Origin: Micractinium sp. NFX-FRZ
Taxonomy: Eukaryota > Chlorophyta > Trebouxiophyceae > Chlorellales > Chlorellaceae
Direction: 5' to 3'
Length of the DNA: 64,000 nucleotides
Assembly (NCBI GenBank): GCA_029339195.1
Contig: JAPTJF010000011.1
Location: 124,001-188,000 of the forward strand
The position numbers and the translations under genes were made by a program. Below the pieces are notes generated by a model. It did not search any database. It was not told where the DNA came from and was given only the letters and a program-made list of their open reading frames with translations. Every line of letters begins with the position of its first letter. Positions within the stretch are counted from its first letter, which is position 1. Shown one piece after another: positions 38,814 through 50,255 of this stretch.

Positions 38814-41800
38814 ATGAGCGAGGAGAAGCAACAGAGGCCCGGGGCGCCCCTCCCGCCGCTGGCGCTGCTCGGGCGCGCCTTGGCGGCAGCCGTGGTTGGC
38901 AGAAGCCCGAGCAATGATGAGCGAGAGCTGCTGGACCGGCGGGCCTGCTTTGACGGCGCCTGTTCATTGAGGTAGGCGTGGGCAGTGCACACCCCTCAGA
39001 CCCGACCATATAAGCTTTTCTGTCGCAGTTCCTGATGCTTCAAACCGCGTGTGACCCCGCAGAGCGGCGCTGCCGTTGGACAACGAGGGTAACAGCATAG
39101 CGCTGGTCAGCAGCGACCTGCGTGGCCCCAAGAGCCCGCCCACCTATTGGGCGACCCCTTGGGGCCGCAGCTTAGCGGGAAGAACGCTGGCGGCGGGGCG
39201 CACTGCCTCGGCGGAGGGTCCAGGGTAAGTGCCCAGTACAGGCCAGTGCGCGGCCGCACGGCGCCGCCCGCAGCCTCCGCCCCTTATGCCCGCCCACGCC
39301 CTGCCCCGTGCCCCTGCTGGCCGCCCCGCTGCTCCGCCACCCTCTCCCGCACAGCTTCCCACACCCCTGCAGCATCCACCAGCTGGCAGACTTGAAACAA
39401 CTGGCCGCGACTGAGAGCGGTGCCACTTTCCTCTGCGTGCCCGTCCTGCGGGAGGTGCCGGCGCCCGGCGAGCAGCCCGGCCCAGCGGTGGCTGCCCTGC
39501 TGCTCTCCTACTCGTGTGCAGCGGCAGACGTGCCACAAGAGTGAGCAGGGGGCGCCCTTGACGAGGAAGGGAGGCACCGGGGGGTGCCGGCAGGCGGGGG
39601 GTGTTGGCAGCCTCCGGCTGCAGCCCGCCGTGTGTGCCTCGTCAGGGGCCGGCTTCTCGGCAGGCCCCACATGTGTCCCAACCCTCGACCCCATGGCCAG
39701 TTGATTGTGCACAGTATGCCGCCCTGCCGCCCAGTACTGGCGCCCTCACACCCCTGCCGTGTTCCCCCGCTGCCTGCCCCGCCCCGCCCCGCAGCGAGCT
39801 GCGGCTGGCGCTGCTACTGGCGGCGCAGCTGACCCGCGCGCACGGCCGCGACTTGGCTGCCTATGTGGGCCGCCTCTACCGCGCGCTGCACCCAGCTGAG
39901 CACTCCGCCTGGGGCCCCGGCTTTGGGGCCGAGTATCCGGAGCTGCCCGACTCGCCTGATGGCAGCGAGAGCGAGTTCAGCGGCAGCATGAGCAGCAGCG
40001 GCACCGCCAGCCTGGGCGGCAGCGGCAGCGGCGGCAGCCTGGGCCGCGCGGGCAGCGGCCTGCCGCCGCCGCTGGCCATGGCGGGGCTGCCGGGGCGGGT
40101 GGTGCCGCACCCCGCGCAGCGCTGGGCGCTCAGCCCCCGCACGCTGCGCTTTGACGACGAGCGCACCGAGCGGCGCTTCCAGCAGTGGCGCAGCTCACAC
40201 CTGGCCAAGGTGGGGCGGTAGGGACGGGGCGGGGCGGGGCGGAGGGGGTGACGGCGGTGCACTGTGGCTGCTGGCCGGGTCGGGCTCCAGCTGTGCACTG
40301 GAGGCCGCTGCTCTGGCGCCGGCTGACATTGTGTTTATGGAGCGCATAAAGCACAGCCAGAATGCCTGCTCCCTTGGGCGCCACCCCACAAGACCGCTGG
40401 CCAACCGCTGCGGCTGCTGTGTCCCCGCCTGCCTGGCCCCCTGGATGTTGCCCCGCTCGATCATGCCCTCCCTGTTATGACCAATACAACACCCTCCCCA
40501 ATAATAACAATGCCCCATGCCCCACCATACAGGTGGATGCGGCCGCCCTGCTGTCGCTGCTGGTGTACCACCTGGCGGCCTGCTTCCTGCCGCCAGCAGC
40601 TGGGTGCAACCCCACACGGCTGGGCTCCTCGCTGCCCGCGGCGCTGACGGTGCTGGTGCCGCTGCTGCTGGTGGCAGCCAACCGCTCCAAGCGGTGGTAC
40701 TCCCGCCACAGGTGGGCGGGCCAGCTCTTGCAATATAAGCACCAGCTAAACAAGAGCTGGCAGGGCGGTGGCTGGTCTGGTCTGCTGAGGGTCTGTGTGG
40801 TGGTGCTCAAGGCTTGCTGGGTTGATTGGTGGGCAGGCAATGTGGGTTGCTCGGGTGGGGGCGCCTCATGGCCCCTGCCGCAGCCAGCAGGAGCGGCCTG
40901 GTCTTGCAACGGCTCAGGCCTTGCCATTTCGCCCTCGCTGCTCTCGACCCCACGTTCCTCCGCTCCTGTTGGTCCACCGCACCTGGCCGCCATATTTGCC
41001 CCCTGGCTCGCTTCTCCTTCACCCGCTTCTCCCGCTGTCGGCAACCCTCCTGCAGGGACCAGCTGCTCATCTGCACCTACGTGCTGCTGGCCTGCCACCA
41101 GTCGCTGGATGCGTCGCCGCAGCTGGTGGCGCAGTCGGTGCCGGATGGCTTGTGGCGCGCGCTGGTGCCCCCCATGGAGCTGCTGTGGTGCGCTGCGCTG
41201 GGCTTCATTCTGCAGGTGCGCCCCCCGCCCGGGCAGAGAAGGGTGGGTGCATGTGTGCGGGAGGCTTCGCGGGAGGCTTCGTAGCACGGCCCCTGATGCT
41301 GGCTGGCGGTGCCTGCTGTGACGTCGGCGGGCGGGCGCGTCCTGCTTGTAGGCACATCCTGGCGCAACTCAGGCGGCAGCAGAGTGTGGTGTGGCAGGTT
41401 GAGAGGCACCCTGAGCGTGGAGGCAGCCTGTGCCGTGGCAGCATTGAGATGCACCAGGGGCAAGACCGACCTGCCTGTCGCACCGTGCTTGCTTTGTTGA
41501 CAGGTGTGTGTGTGTGTCACCCTGGCGCCACCCCCCCAACGCCACGTGCAGGTGCAATTTGTGGGGCAATGTCTCATGCTGGCGGGCGGCCTGGCCCTCA
41601 AGGTGGTGGTGCAGCCAGGCTGCGCCGGCCGCTTCTCCGGCCCCCAATCCCGCCACGCCACCCTGCCCGCCGACCCGCTCACCCACACGTCCGCTTGCCT
41701 GGTGGACAGCTTGGCACGGTGGGTGGCCAGGGGAGCTGGAGAGCTGGGCTGCCCGAGGAGTGGCCAGCGCTGGGAGTGGGCGAGGCGGGGTGCTGGGCGC

Positions 41801-42097
41801 AGTTGCCTTTACATTTGCAGTAGGGGCCGGTTGTCTGTGCTGCCCCACTGGCCGTGCTGGTCGCAGGGCTGTGGGTAGTGCCTTGCCGACGGCTTTGCAG
41901 CTGCCCTAGGCCCATGCTTGCTGCCCCCACCCACCCATTTCCGCCGACATGTTGTGCACCTCCCCCCCACGCCCTGCCCTGTTTGCAGGCCCCTGCTGCT
42001 CAATGTTGTGCTGCCGTGCGGCTTTGCATACTATGCCGAGCTGTCGGCCCGCCGCACCTTTTGCAGCCTCAGCATGTCGCGGCGCAGCGGGCGGTGA
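38814..42097 (+). CDS. Unknown multi-pass membrane protein
   Basis: I do not recognise this 505-residue protein. Exons 38814-38971, 39063-39224, 39373-39540, 39795-40209, 40533-40711, 41056-41215, 41552-41718 and 41989-42097 join in frame. Exon 3 has an alternative acceptor at 39355 that adds six residues without shifting the frame. The N-terminal 150 residues are soluble; FLCVPVLREVPAPGEQPGPAVAALLL there faintly recalls a GAF domain. A Ser/Gly-rich linker follows. The C-terminal 200 residues hold about five hydrophobic segments, including LLSLLVYHLAACFLPPA, LTVLVPLLLVAA, LLICTYVLLAC, MLAGGLALKVVV and LLLNVVLPCGFAYY. A sensor or regulatory membrane protein is possible but unproven. Confidence 0.75.
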
Positions 42098-43009
42098 CGC
42101 GCGGGGCAGCGTCCCGCCTGCTTGCCCCGCTCCAGCGCTCACAGCGCGGCGCCGACGCAGCAGCGCAGCCCAGCCCAGCTCGCCTGTGGCAGCCGTGGCA
42201 TGCTTGCTGCGGCGCGCCGATGGGCCGCACCCCGTGCCAACAAATGACTGGCAGACCCCCGTGCCCCTCCCCCGAATATAACGCCCCCTGCTCCTGTCAG
42301 CCCTCAGCCCCTCTCAGCCCCCGGCGCTTTAGCCCTCACCCCCCGGCGCTGTGCCATATCCTCACCCCCCTTTCCATCCCCCACGCGGTGCCATGTCTTG
42401 CCTGTCTTCACATTCGCCTTTCATCCTTCTCCAGGCCGTAGCGCCCCCTTTTTGCCTACGTATCCCCAATCAATCCCTCACTTCTTCCACCCCAATTGCT
42501 CCACCTGTTTGCTCTGCAGCCTCACCCTCACCCAACACCTGCCCTACCTGTCTCCCTATGCACCATGCCATGCGTGCGCCTGTCAGGGAAGCGTCTGCTT
42601 GCTCCGCCCCCGCCCCGTCACTCGGGCCTCCCGTCTGCCCACTGCTCACAGCATTTGCACCGACAGTCTTCTAACGTTCGCGTGTCGGCCCCGCCGGCCC
42701 CAGCGGGCCTCTGGCCCCTGGCATGCCGTTGATTTGATGCACCCTGCTACTACACTGCACAGCGCAGCCCTTCCTCCTGCAGGATCTCTCACATCGCGCA
42801 GCCGCCTGTAAATGCAGGCAAACACAAAGACAGGGCAAGTGGGAGCGCTTTGAGGGTCAGTAGACTACTGAAACTCGTGCTGGAGGGCGGTGTCGAGCTC
42901 CCCATTTGTGCTTCCGTGCCGATCAGCAAGCGCGAGGGAGGTTTCTGTGTTTGTTCGTTCACATGGTTCGTTTAAATGAAATAAGCAAACGTGTTTTGGA
43001 TGGCGCCCA
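42098..43009. other. Convergent intergenic region
   Basis: About 900 bp of C-rich sequence, probably the 3' UTR of the membrane-protein gene up to a TGTAA at 42807. The last 150 bp before 43010 are AT-richer and belong to the 3' side of the minus-strand plastid gene. Confidence 0.5.
42807..42811 (+). terminator. Putative poly(A) signal of the membrane-protein gene
   Basis: TGTAA about 710 nt after the stop at 42097. Confidence 0.4.
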
Positions 43010-44597
43010 TCATTGCTGCTGGGCCGGACCTGCCGCCATCTGCGCCTCGAATCGTGCAATGGCTGTGCGGTCGCTCTCGCTGGTGCAGCACACGTCGCAG
43101 CCGTCCCGCAGCATGAGCAGCTCAACCACCTGGGGGCACAGGGAGGGGGGAGCGGGGCCCAGCGGGGGGGAGAGCAAGAGGTGCAGCTCTTGAACTGTGC
43201 TGCTTGTTTGAGAAGGCATCAGGTGCGTACGGGTGGGGTGTGTTGAATTGGGGTGCAGGCACATGACGGCAGCCAGGCTACTTGCGTGCACTGCCCCAAC
43301 CACAAGCACTGCCCGTGCCCTCTCCTGCCGGCACCAGCAGCCCACCAAGGCGCGCACCGCAACACAAAGGGGCGCAGCTGTGCACACGCCCCATCGGTAG
43401 CCACGACTGCGTCTGTGGTGCAACCGCGGTAGTCAGCCCAGTGCATCACACCTTGTCCCGCATCCCATCAGTCTCTCACCACCGCGACCGAAACGCCCCA
43501 GAAGCACAGCAACCCCAGCCAGCATCGCTTAGTTGGCTCGCACCTTGTTGGACACCTCGAAAGCGGATGTGAAGCTGGGCCCAAAGTCGTGGCTGGCCAT
43601 CAGGTCGGTGGCTAGGGACAGCACCAGGTCCCCCATCTCCGTGACATCCTCCTGCTGCCGCACCCGCAGGTAGGCCTGTGAAGAGGGAGCACAGGGTAGC
43701 ACAGGGTAGCATATGGTAGCATAGGGTGTGAAGAGGGAGCATAGGGTAGCGTCAGCTCGGTGGCTAGGGACAGAATCCATCGGTGTGCTAGGAACAGAAC
43801 CAGATCTCTGATCTCTGCGATGCCCTCTGCAAGTAGGCCTGGCCAGAGATGGCGGGGACGGGGGCAGGGGGGCGGAAAGAGGGAAGGTGCGGGGTGGGAG
43901 GGAGCGGGGGCACGAGGAAGGGGAAGGCAAGGCAGCACCCAGCTCTGGCAGCTGCCTTCATGGAGTGGCAGGAATGAGGGAGGTGCTGTGCGGCACCCCA
44001 CGGACACCCTTGGGCCAGCCGCCCACACAACCCATGCCCCTCCGTTCAACGCTTCCGCCCCCATGCACGCACCTGCCCCGTGGCTGCACCCAAGTCCGCG
44101 TGCACTGAGAGCAGCTCCTGTGCTTCCCACTCCTCATTAGCCCAGCAGGCGACCATAGAAGCTAGCCACTCTGCCTCTGCCTGCAGCTCCTCATCGCTGT
44201 CCACCTGAGACAGCAAGGCTGGCGGCACCGGCTCCACCTGAGCAGCAGGCGGGTGGGGGTGGGCAGGAGCGAAAGGGGATCCGTGATCAGTAGTGCCTGA
44301 TCAGTAATGGTGGGTTGGCCCAAGGAAGGCGGTGGGAAGCAAAGGGACGGGCGAGCGGCACCTGCCTGCGCACGAGCTCCGGCGGCGGGCAGGGGGGCGC
44401 CGTTTGCTACTTCCTACCCTACCCACCTCGTCATCCGCACGGGCTGCCAACGCTCGCGCTTCACGGCGTCTGAGTGCTGCACCTCTGGACGCCAGCACTC
44501 TGGACCCGCTGCTCACTGGCTGCTGTGGGCAGGCCCGTGGGAGGCAAGCCCAGCAGGCCGCCTGGCTGCCTGCTGCCGCTACCAAGGTGCTTGCCAT
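43010..44597 (-). CDS. Unknown small plastid-targeted protein
   Basis: Exons 44597-44427, 44237-44073, 43675-43544 and 43129-43010 give 195 residues, all in phase. Exon 1 is a classic plastid leader (MASTLVAAAGSQAACW..., rich in Ala, Ser, Arg and without acid residues for about 40 positions). The mature part is acidic, then helical: SDEELQAEAEWLASMVACW, QQEDVTEMGDLVLSLATDLM, SHDFGPSFTSAFEVSNKVVELL and a final CDVCC. The SFTSAFEVSNKV segment looks like a conserved motif of a real family, but I cannot name it. Start at 44597 is the first ATG and opens the leader. It is divergent from the DUF952 gene over only 167 bp. Confidence 0.72.
43671..43845. repeat. Degenerate echo of exon 3 acceptor edge, period 163 bp
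   Basis: The exon 3 start (TAGGCCT at 43671 on the plus strand) and about 60 bp of exon sequence recur at 43770-43845 in the upstream intron with many changes. The copy retains CGGTGGCTAGGGACAG, ATCTCTGCGATG and AAGTAGGCCTGG. Confidence 0.65.
43683..43760. repeat. Decamer microsatellite (GTAGCAYAGG-like)
   Basis: Several imperfect copies of GGTAGCATAGG/GGTAGCACAGG and two of GTGAAGAGGGAGCA(C/T)AGGG lie in intron 2 of the plastid gene, just upstream of exon 3. Confidence 0.75.
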
Positions 44598-44764
44598 ATT
44601 TATTCTAATTGCACTGTGTTGTTTGTGAGAGCATTGCGTGCATCGATCGGCGGAAATGCACTGGACAGCTTGGCGCTGCCCGCGCGCTGAAAGGTGTCTG
44701 GCTTGCCATCGGCTCTTGTCTTCTTGTTTCCGGTGTTCTGTCATTCGACTCGCCCTCACGCACG
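44598..44764. promoter_or_regulatory. Compact bidirectional promoter, plastid gene / DUF952
   Basis: Only 167 bp separate two divergent ATGs, the shortest such gap in the window. It is AT-richer than its surroundings (ATTTATTCTAATTGC at the minus-gene end). Confidence 0.5.
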
Positions 44765-45779
44765 ATGCTGCTCTATCACATGGTCCCCATAGCACAGTGG
44801 CAGGACTGCGTCGCGAGCAAGCAGCCTTACTTCCCTCCGACGTAAGGACACAAGCGGCTGCAACCATGCATGTTGCGATGTGGCAGTGGCGAACGCTGTG
44901 GTGCACGCTGTGGTGCCGCCGCCACCGCTGCCGCCGCTGCCGCCGCCGCCTGCTGGTGCCAGCAGTGCCACGCCCTCGCCGCCCCCTCCTTGCTGCAGCT
45001 ATCAGCAGGACGGCTTCATCCACCTCACCGCCGACCCCAGCCTGCTTCTCACGGTGGCCAACCATTTCTACACAGCATCCCAGGGGGACTGGCAGGTGCT
45101 GGTGCTGGACAGCAGCAAGCTGACATCAGAGGTGCGCACTCGGCAGCTGTGCAGGGCTGCTGCGGGCTGCAGGTCCTGGACTGCTGGCTCTTTCTTCACC
45201 TGCCCCTGCCACAGTTGCCGCTGAGGTTGTATAGTTTGGTTGTCTGGCTGAGGTGCGCTTGGAGACGGGGCTGGCCTGCGGCATGAGCAGCTGTGCAGGG
45301 CTGCTGCTGGCTGCTAGCCTGTGATTGCCGGCTCTTCCCCACTTGCTCCTGCCCCCGTTGTCCTGGTATCGGCATGTTGCTCGATTTGCAAGGTTGGCTG
45401 GGCCCAGGGCGCGGTCTATGAGCGCCTGCTGCCGTTTCGCCCCGCACACGCCAGACCCTCTCCCTCCCCTCACTTGCCGTGCCACCCGCAGGTCAAGTTT
45501 GAGCCAGCTGCCCCCGTCGGCGACAAGAGCAGCGGCGGGCTGCTGTCGGGCAGCGCGCAGCAGCAGCAGCCACAGCAGCAGGGCGAGCAGCAGGCGGCGG
45601 CGGCGGCAGCCGTGGCGGTGGCAGAGGCGCCAGCAGAGCCGCTGTTCCCCCACCTCTATGGCACGATTGACTTTGAGGCCGTGGTGGACAAGCTTCCCAT
45701 GGAGCGCAGCGCAGAGGGGCAGTTCCTGAGTATCCACGGCGTGCCGCCCGCCGACTGCCCCTTCTCTGAGTTCACATGA
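44765..45779 (+). CDS. DUF952 family protein
   Basis: Exons 44765-44841, 44999-45131 and 45492-45779 give 165 residues. Family features are YHMVPIAQWQDCVAS, DGFIHLTADPSLLLTVANHF, WQVLVLDSSKLTSEVKFE and LFPHLYGTIDFEAVV. DUF952 proteins are small and widespread in bacteria and some eukaryotes; their biochemical function is not established to my knowledge. A Gln/Ala-rich insert of about 45 residues splits the domain between the VKFE strand and LFPHLYG. No clear targeting peptide. Confidence 0.88.
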
Positions 45780-45908
45780 CGCACGCATGCATGCACGCCG
45801 ACGTGTCTTGAACCAGCGACCCAGGCGCTCTGTGCGCCGCCCCCTGCTGCCTGCAGCTGTGCCGCTCTGGCCCTGTGCACGCCTCCCTGTATCCACCCAC
45901 CCTCCAGA

Positions 45909-46017
45909 GAGCTCCCCAGGTTCCCCCCCGGCAGCACGTCCAGCAGGGCGGCAGGGTGGGCCAGCCCGCTGGGCTCAAAGAGCAGCCTGTCTGGCTTGAC
46001 GCTGCGCAGCAGCTGGG
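45909..46017 (-). pseudogene. 109-bp fragment of the CobW-type GTPase gene (exon 2)
   Basis: This stretch matches 53803-53911, inside exon 2 of the CobW-type gene, over 109 bp without a gap and with about eight mismatches by eye. On the minus strand it still reads LLRSVKPDRLLFEPSGLAHP in frame. No other part of the gene is present, so it is an isolated exon fragment about 8 kb from its source and in the same orientation. Confidence 0.85.
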
Positions 46018-46129
46018 GGCAAAGTGGTCCCTCAGCTCGCTCTCTACCCCTCCCTTTCCCTTGCTCTTCCCCCGCCTTGTTCTGTCCTCGAGCGCTGCAC
46101 ACGCCTGGTGGTTGGTGGTGGCAGTTGTT

Positions 46130-46134
46130 TACAC
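46130..46134 (-). terminator. Putative poly(A) signal of membrane paralogue A
   Basis: TGTAA on the minus strand, about 20 nt after the stop codon, the same spacing as in paralogue B. Confidence 0.5.
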
Positions 46135-46154
46135 GACGCTAGCCTGGCTGAAGC

Positions 46155-47284
46155 TCACGGGGCAGCACTGGAGGCCTCGTTGTGGGCACGCTCGGCCTCG
46201 GCGCGAATCTGGGCGCGGTGGGTCTGCATCATCACGGGCGCCAGCAGCACCAGCGGCAGCAGTTGCAGCAGCGCCCACTGGTCCGCCTGCGCCGCCCAGA
46301 GCCCCGGTGAGAACACCATGAACACATTGTCCAGCAGCGCGACCGCCAGCATGAACCGCACTGCATACAGCAGGCACTGGGTCAGGAACGCCCTCTGCAG
46401 CATGTACGCCTCTCGCGCGGACTCCCTGTCAGCTGGCGGCAGGCAGGCGTGCCTCATCTCCGCCTGCGGGGGCCGGATGTGGAGGCCAGGGCTGGGTCAA
46501 GACGCAGCAGGGGCTGGGAGCGGGGGGTAGGGCTGGGGCAGGGTGCATGCAATGCCCGATGCCAGGAGGCATCATTGCCTAGCCAGGCGGGTTTCCAGTA
46601 AGCAGAATGCAGCAGCTGCGATGCTGGCGCCCACCCACCTGCCACAGGGGCGTGCGGCGCAGGTCGGACAGCCGCCAGCTCAGGGCGCCCAGAGCGACAC
46701 ATGTCACCCCCAGCAGCGCCAGCTTGGGCAGCGGCACGGCTGGCACTGCCACCCCCAGCCACCCCAGGACGGGCAGGGGCACGACTGGCAGCGCCATCTG
46801 CAGCCACCGCCCGCGGGCTGGCGCTGCCTGCCGCGCCTCAGGCTGCTGCCCGCCTGCAATCCCCGGGGCACCAGCAGCTGGCCCCGCCTGCCCCGCCGGC
46901 TCGGCAGGCGGCATGCCCTTCCCACTGTCCAGGGCCTGTCCGGGGCACCCACGGCGGCTGGCGTGGCCAGTGGGCCCGAGGGCAGCAGCGGCCGGCCAGC
47001 GCGCGATGCCCCCCGCCCAGGCTGTGCGGGATGCCGTGCTCGCCGTGCCTGCAGGGCAACGCCAGGAGGGATGTTCATTGACAGTTCCATAGGCATGCCT
47101 GGCAATGGAGGAGCTGCTGCGTTGAAGGCTGCTGCTGCTGTGAGGTGCACCACCTTTTGCGGGCAGCATCGGTGCGCATGGCGGCAAAGGCGGTGGGCAG
47201 CCGCCCTAGCCCCCGACCAGCGTGCTCACCCGGCCTGCCAGTGGCAGGGCTGACCGACACGGGCAGCCGCAGAGATGACACCAT
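46155..47284 (-). CDS. Unknown membrane protein, tandem paralogue A
   Basis: Exons 47284-47230, 47048-46639 and 46463-46155 give 257 residues. The N-terminus MVSSLRLPVSVSPATGRP and the Ser/Ala/Arg-rich stretch after it look like a plastid leader. A Gly/Ala/Pro-rich low-complexity linker precedes a first hydrophobic region (LGWLGVAVPAVPLPKLALLG). Exon 3 begins AEMRHACLPPADRESAREAY, followed by two more hydrophobic spans (QCLLYAVRFMLAVALLDNVF and LLQLLPLVLLAPVM) and a charged tail. No family recognised. It shares intron positions and phases with paralogue B about 1.1 kb upstream on the same strand. Conserved linker and DRESAREAY segment contrast with a divergent C-terminus. Confidence 0.75.
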
Positions 47285-48399
47285 GGTGCAGGCAAGCATC
47301 TTGGTTGACGAGAACGCTGCACACAGGAGATTGAGGGCAAGGGTTTTAGCAGTCCAAGATATGGGGCTGGCAGGTGACGGTGCGCCCGTGGCGGGCCGCC
47401 CGCCGCAGCAGCCCAGGAAGGCGCCTCCCTGCCCCACGACCCTCAACGTTGCCCCCTGCGTGGTCCAAGGCAGTGCAGAGGGGAGCAGGCAGCAGCGCCC
47501 TATCAACAGGAGGCACCCTCTCCACCCGCTGCCTCCTTTGCTCACCTCTGCTTAGCGCTTCAGGAGGCCGCTGATTGACCTCGCAGGTTGTCCAGAAGCA
47601 TAGCCAGAACGAAGGTCCTTGGGAGGCAGGATGGATCCAGATCTTCTTTCACGCCGCCGCCCATTAGCGTGGCATGCACAGCGTCGAGCCGCCCGCTCGA
47701 GCCAGCCAGCCAATGATGCCCTTACTTAGGAACGGTGCCCGGTGCTCTCCCACTTGCCATGCAGGAAATGTTGTTGCACATTACTCTGCCACCTGGTACG
47801 CCTCCCATCCCCATCCCCACCACACCAGCAGGCTGTGCAGCAAGTGGATGAAGAGGAGCAGGAGCGAATGAATGCAGCATGTGACAGGCAGCCGACCTGT
47901 GCAGCACCCCAACAAGGCACTGCTGGCGGGGGCTTGCCGCTTGCTCACGTACCGTCTCCACTTGCAGGCGCTCTGTTGTGGGGTGTTACCGCTCAAGCAA
48001 ACGCACGCACACACGCCCGCAGGCATGCCAACAGCCCTTTCCTGGGCACTTCTCCCGCCAGGCGGGGCGGAACCTGCGGGGCCTGCTCCACCTCCCAGCC
48101 CAGCAAACCATCTGCATTCTAGCCCCATCCTCGCTCTGACGCACTCCCTCTCCCTGCCGTCTGCTTTTGCTCCACCATAGCCCACCCCCTCACAGCTGGC
48201 CAACATGGCGTGGCGGTCACAGGCCAGGCCACAGCCAGTTTGCTCAGCAAGGCTTGCCCTTCCATGCGGCTTCCCAGCTTGATCCCTCTGGATCTCTCCC
48301 CCCCGTGCTATTGCGCCCACTGCCCCCGCTCCTCTGCCCCCCAGCGCCGACTGAGTGTGGTGACGGCGCTTGCTTACATGGCCTGCAGCATCCTGCAGC
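47285..48399. other. Region between the tandem paralogues
   Basis: The first 90 bp or so upstream of paralogue A (to about 47375) match the region upstream of paralogue B, so the promoter was duplicated with the gene. The rest shows no supportable gene; a 210-residue minus frame has no domain and no splice logic. Confidence 0.5.
48374..48378 (-). terminator. Putative poly(A) signal of membrane paralogue B
   Basis: TGTAA on the minus strand, about 20 nt after the stop of paralogue B. Confidence 0.5.
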
Positions 48400-49605
48400 T
48401 CACTGCGCTGCATTCCTGTCTTCCAGGTAGCGCCTCACACTCTCGCGGATCTCGCCACGGTGGACGCTCATGGCCATAGGTGCGAGCAGCAGCAGGGGCA
48501 GCGCATACAGCAGCCCAAAGAACGTGTCCATCTTGGACGGCACCGCTGCGTTGCCCCACACTCCGGAGAGCCGCATGCTAGCGCACGTAAGCAGCAGCAT
48601 GTAAGCCAGTGCGGCCCAAAGGACGTACAGCGAGAAGTGGAGCAGGCACGCCCACTGCAGCGCGTACGCCTCTCGAGCGGACTCCCTGTCGGCTGGCGGC
48701 AGGCAGGCGTGCCTCAGCTCCGCCTGCGGGGGCCGGGACCGGGTGCCAGGGGCGGGTCAACACTCAGCAGGGGCTGGGGGCAGGGGGCAGGTCTGGGCAG
48801 GGCGCAGGCGGGGATGGGGCCCACGACGGCGGGCCAGGGTCCGAGTAAATGCAGCCTGCAGGGGCCGGGACTGGGGCCACGGTGCGTGCAGTGGCCGATG
48901 ACACAGGACATCATTGCCTGGCCACGCGAGGCCTCCCCAGTAAGCAGAATGCAGCAGCTACGATGCACATGGCTGGCGCCCACCCACCTGCCACAGGGGG
49001 GTGGACAGCCGCCAGGTCAGGGCGCCCAGAGCGACACATGTCACCCCCAGCAGCGCCAGCTTGGGCAGCGGCACGGCTGGCACTGCCACCCCCAGCCACC
49101 CCAGGACGGGCAGGGGCATGGCTGGCAGCGCCATATGCAGCCACCGCCCGCGGGCTGGCGCCGCCTGCCGCACGTCGGGCTGCTGCCCGCCTGCAATCCC
49201 TGGGGCACCAGCAGCTGGCCCCGCCTGCCCCGCCGGCTCGGCAGGCGGCATGCCCTTCCCACTGCCCAGGGACTGGCCGGGGCACCCACGGCGGCTGGCG
49301 TGGCCAGTGGGCCCGATGGCAGCAGCGGCCGGCCGGCGCCCCAGGCCCCCCGCCCAGGCTGTGCGGGATGCCGTGCTCGCCGTGCCTGCAGAGCAACGCC
49401 AGGAGGGATGTTCATTGACAGTTCCATAGGCATGCCTGGCATTTAAATAACAGCTGCTGCTGCTGCTGCTGCTGTGAGGTGCACCTCCTTTTGCATGACG
49501 TTGCAGTGACATGGCATTAGCTGCGGTGGCAGCCGCCCCAGCGTGCTCACCCGGCCTGCCAGTGGCAGGACTGACCAACACGGGTAGCCGCAGGGATGAC
49601 GCCAT
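48400..49605 (-). CDS. Unknown membrane protein, tandem paralogue B
   Basis: Exons 49605-49551, 49385-48988 and 48723-48400 give 258 residues. The leader MASSLRLPVLVSPATGRPG, the linker and the first hydrophobic region are nearly identical to paralogue A. So is LRHACLPPADRESAREAY at the start of exon 3. After that the two diverge: here the spans are LQWACLLHFSLYVLWAALAY and FGLLYALPLLLLAPM, and the end is RGEIRESVRRYLEDRNAAQ. Exons 1 and 2 and the upstream flank are much more alike than exon 3. That suggests a recent gene conversion or different constraint. Function unknown; plastid location is inferred from the leader. Confidence 0.75.
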
Positions 49606-50255
49606 GGTGCAGGCAGGCGTCTTGGTTGGCGATAACGCTGCACACAGGAGGTTGAGGGCAAGGGTTTTAGCAGTCCAAGAATTGTCCAAGATATGGGGCA
49701 GGCAGGTCCAACGGCAGGTCCAATGGGCTGCAGGGCGCGCTGGGCATGCTGGCTGTCGGCACTGCTGGCAGCTTGGGGCCGTGCCTTACAGACCCGCTGG
49801 CGGCGGTGCCTGCCGGCACCAACTTCTTTCTGCCAGCCCCCTGTTCCTATGTTTATATATATGCTCGGCGTTCCCCACACTGCTCTGCCAGTGACCCCTG
49901 CTTTTTTTGAAATTTCCTGCCAGCTGGCAGATCTGCCTTATGGGGAAAACCTGTTCCCCGCCACTGCTCGCCGCAGGTGCACGCGCTTCAGCAGGATGTA
50001 AGCTGGCTGCCGCATGCAGAAGCTCCAAATAAACGCGGCGCTCGCTGCAACGGCACGTGGCGGGCCCACGCGTAGGGAAGCTGGCAGGAAGTTGGCTTCC
50101 ACACGGCTGTTCCGGCCCGCTGCGCCTGTTAAAAGTGGCCGAACTGTGCCTTGTCGGCATCATTCACCACAGCGGTTTTTGCCTGCCTCATTTCCGCAGC
50201 CTCTTCCCCCCCTCTCTGTCCTTCTCCCTCGTCCTGCACACTGTGCAGCATCCAC
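49606..50255. promoter_or_regulatory. Divergent region, paralogue B / hevein-domain gene
   Basis: A 650-bp gap between divergent starts. Its first 100 bp match the flank of paralogue A. A TTTATATATATG stretch at about 49852 is TATA-like but far (about 400 bp) from the hevein ATG. No further gene. Confidence 0.4.

Larger units (their letters stand above)
45780..46154. other. Convergent 3' region with a CobW gene fragment
   Basis: This gap separates DUF952 (+) from membrane paralogue A (-). It holds the CobW-like fragment at 45909-46017 and the TGTAA of paralogue A at 46130. Confidence 0.6.

Noticed and set aside
47781..48413. 210-residue minus-strand frame between the tandem paralogues
   Set aside because: Composition and lack of any motif or splice context suggest chance opening in GC-rich DNA.
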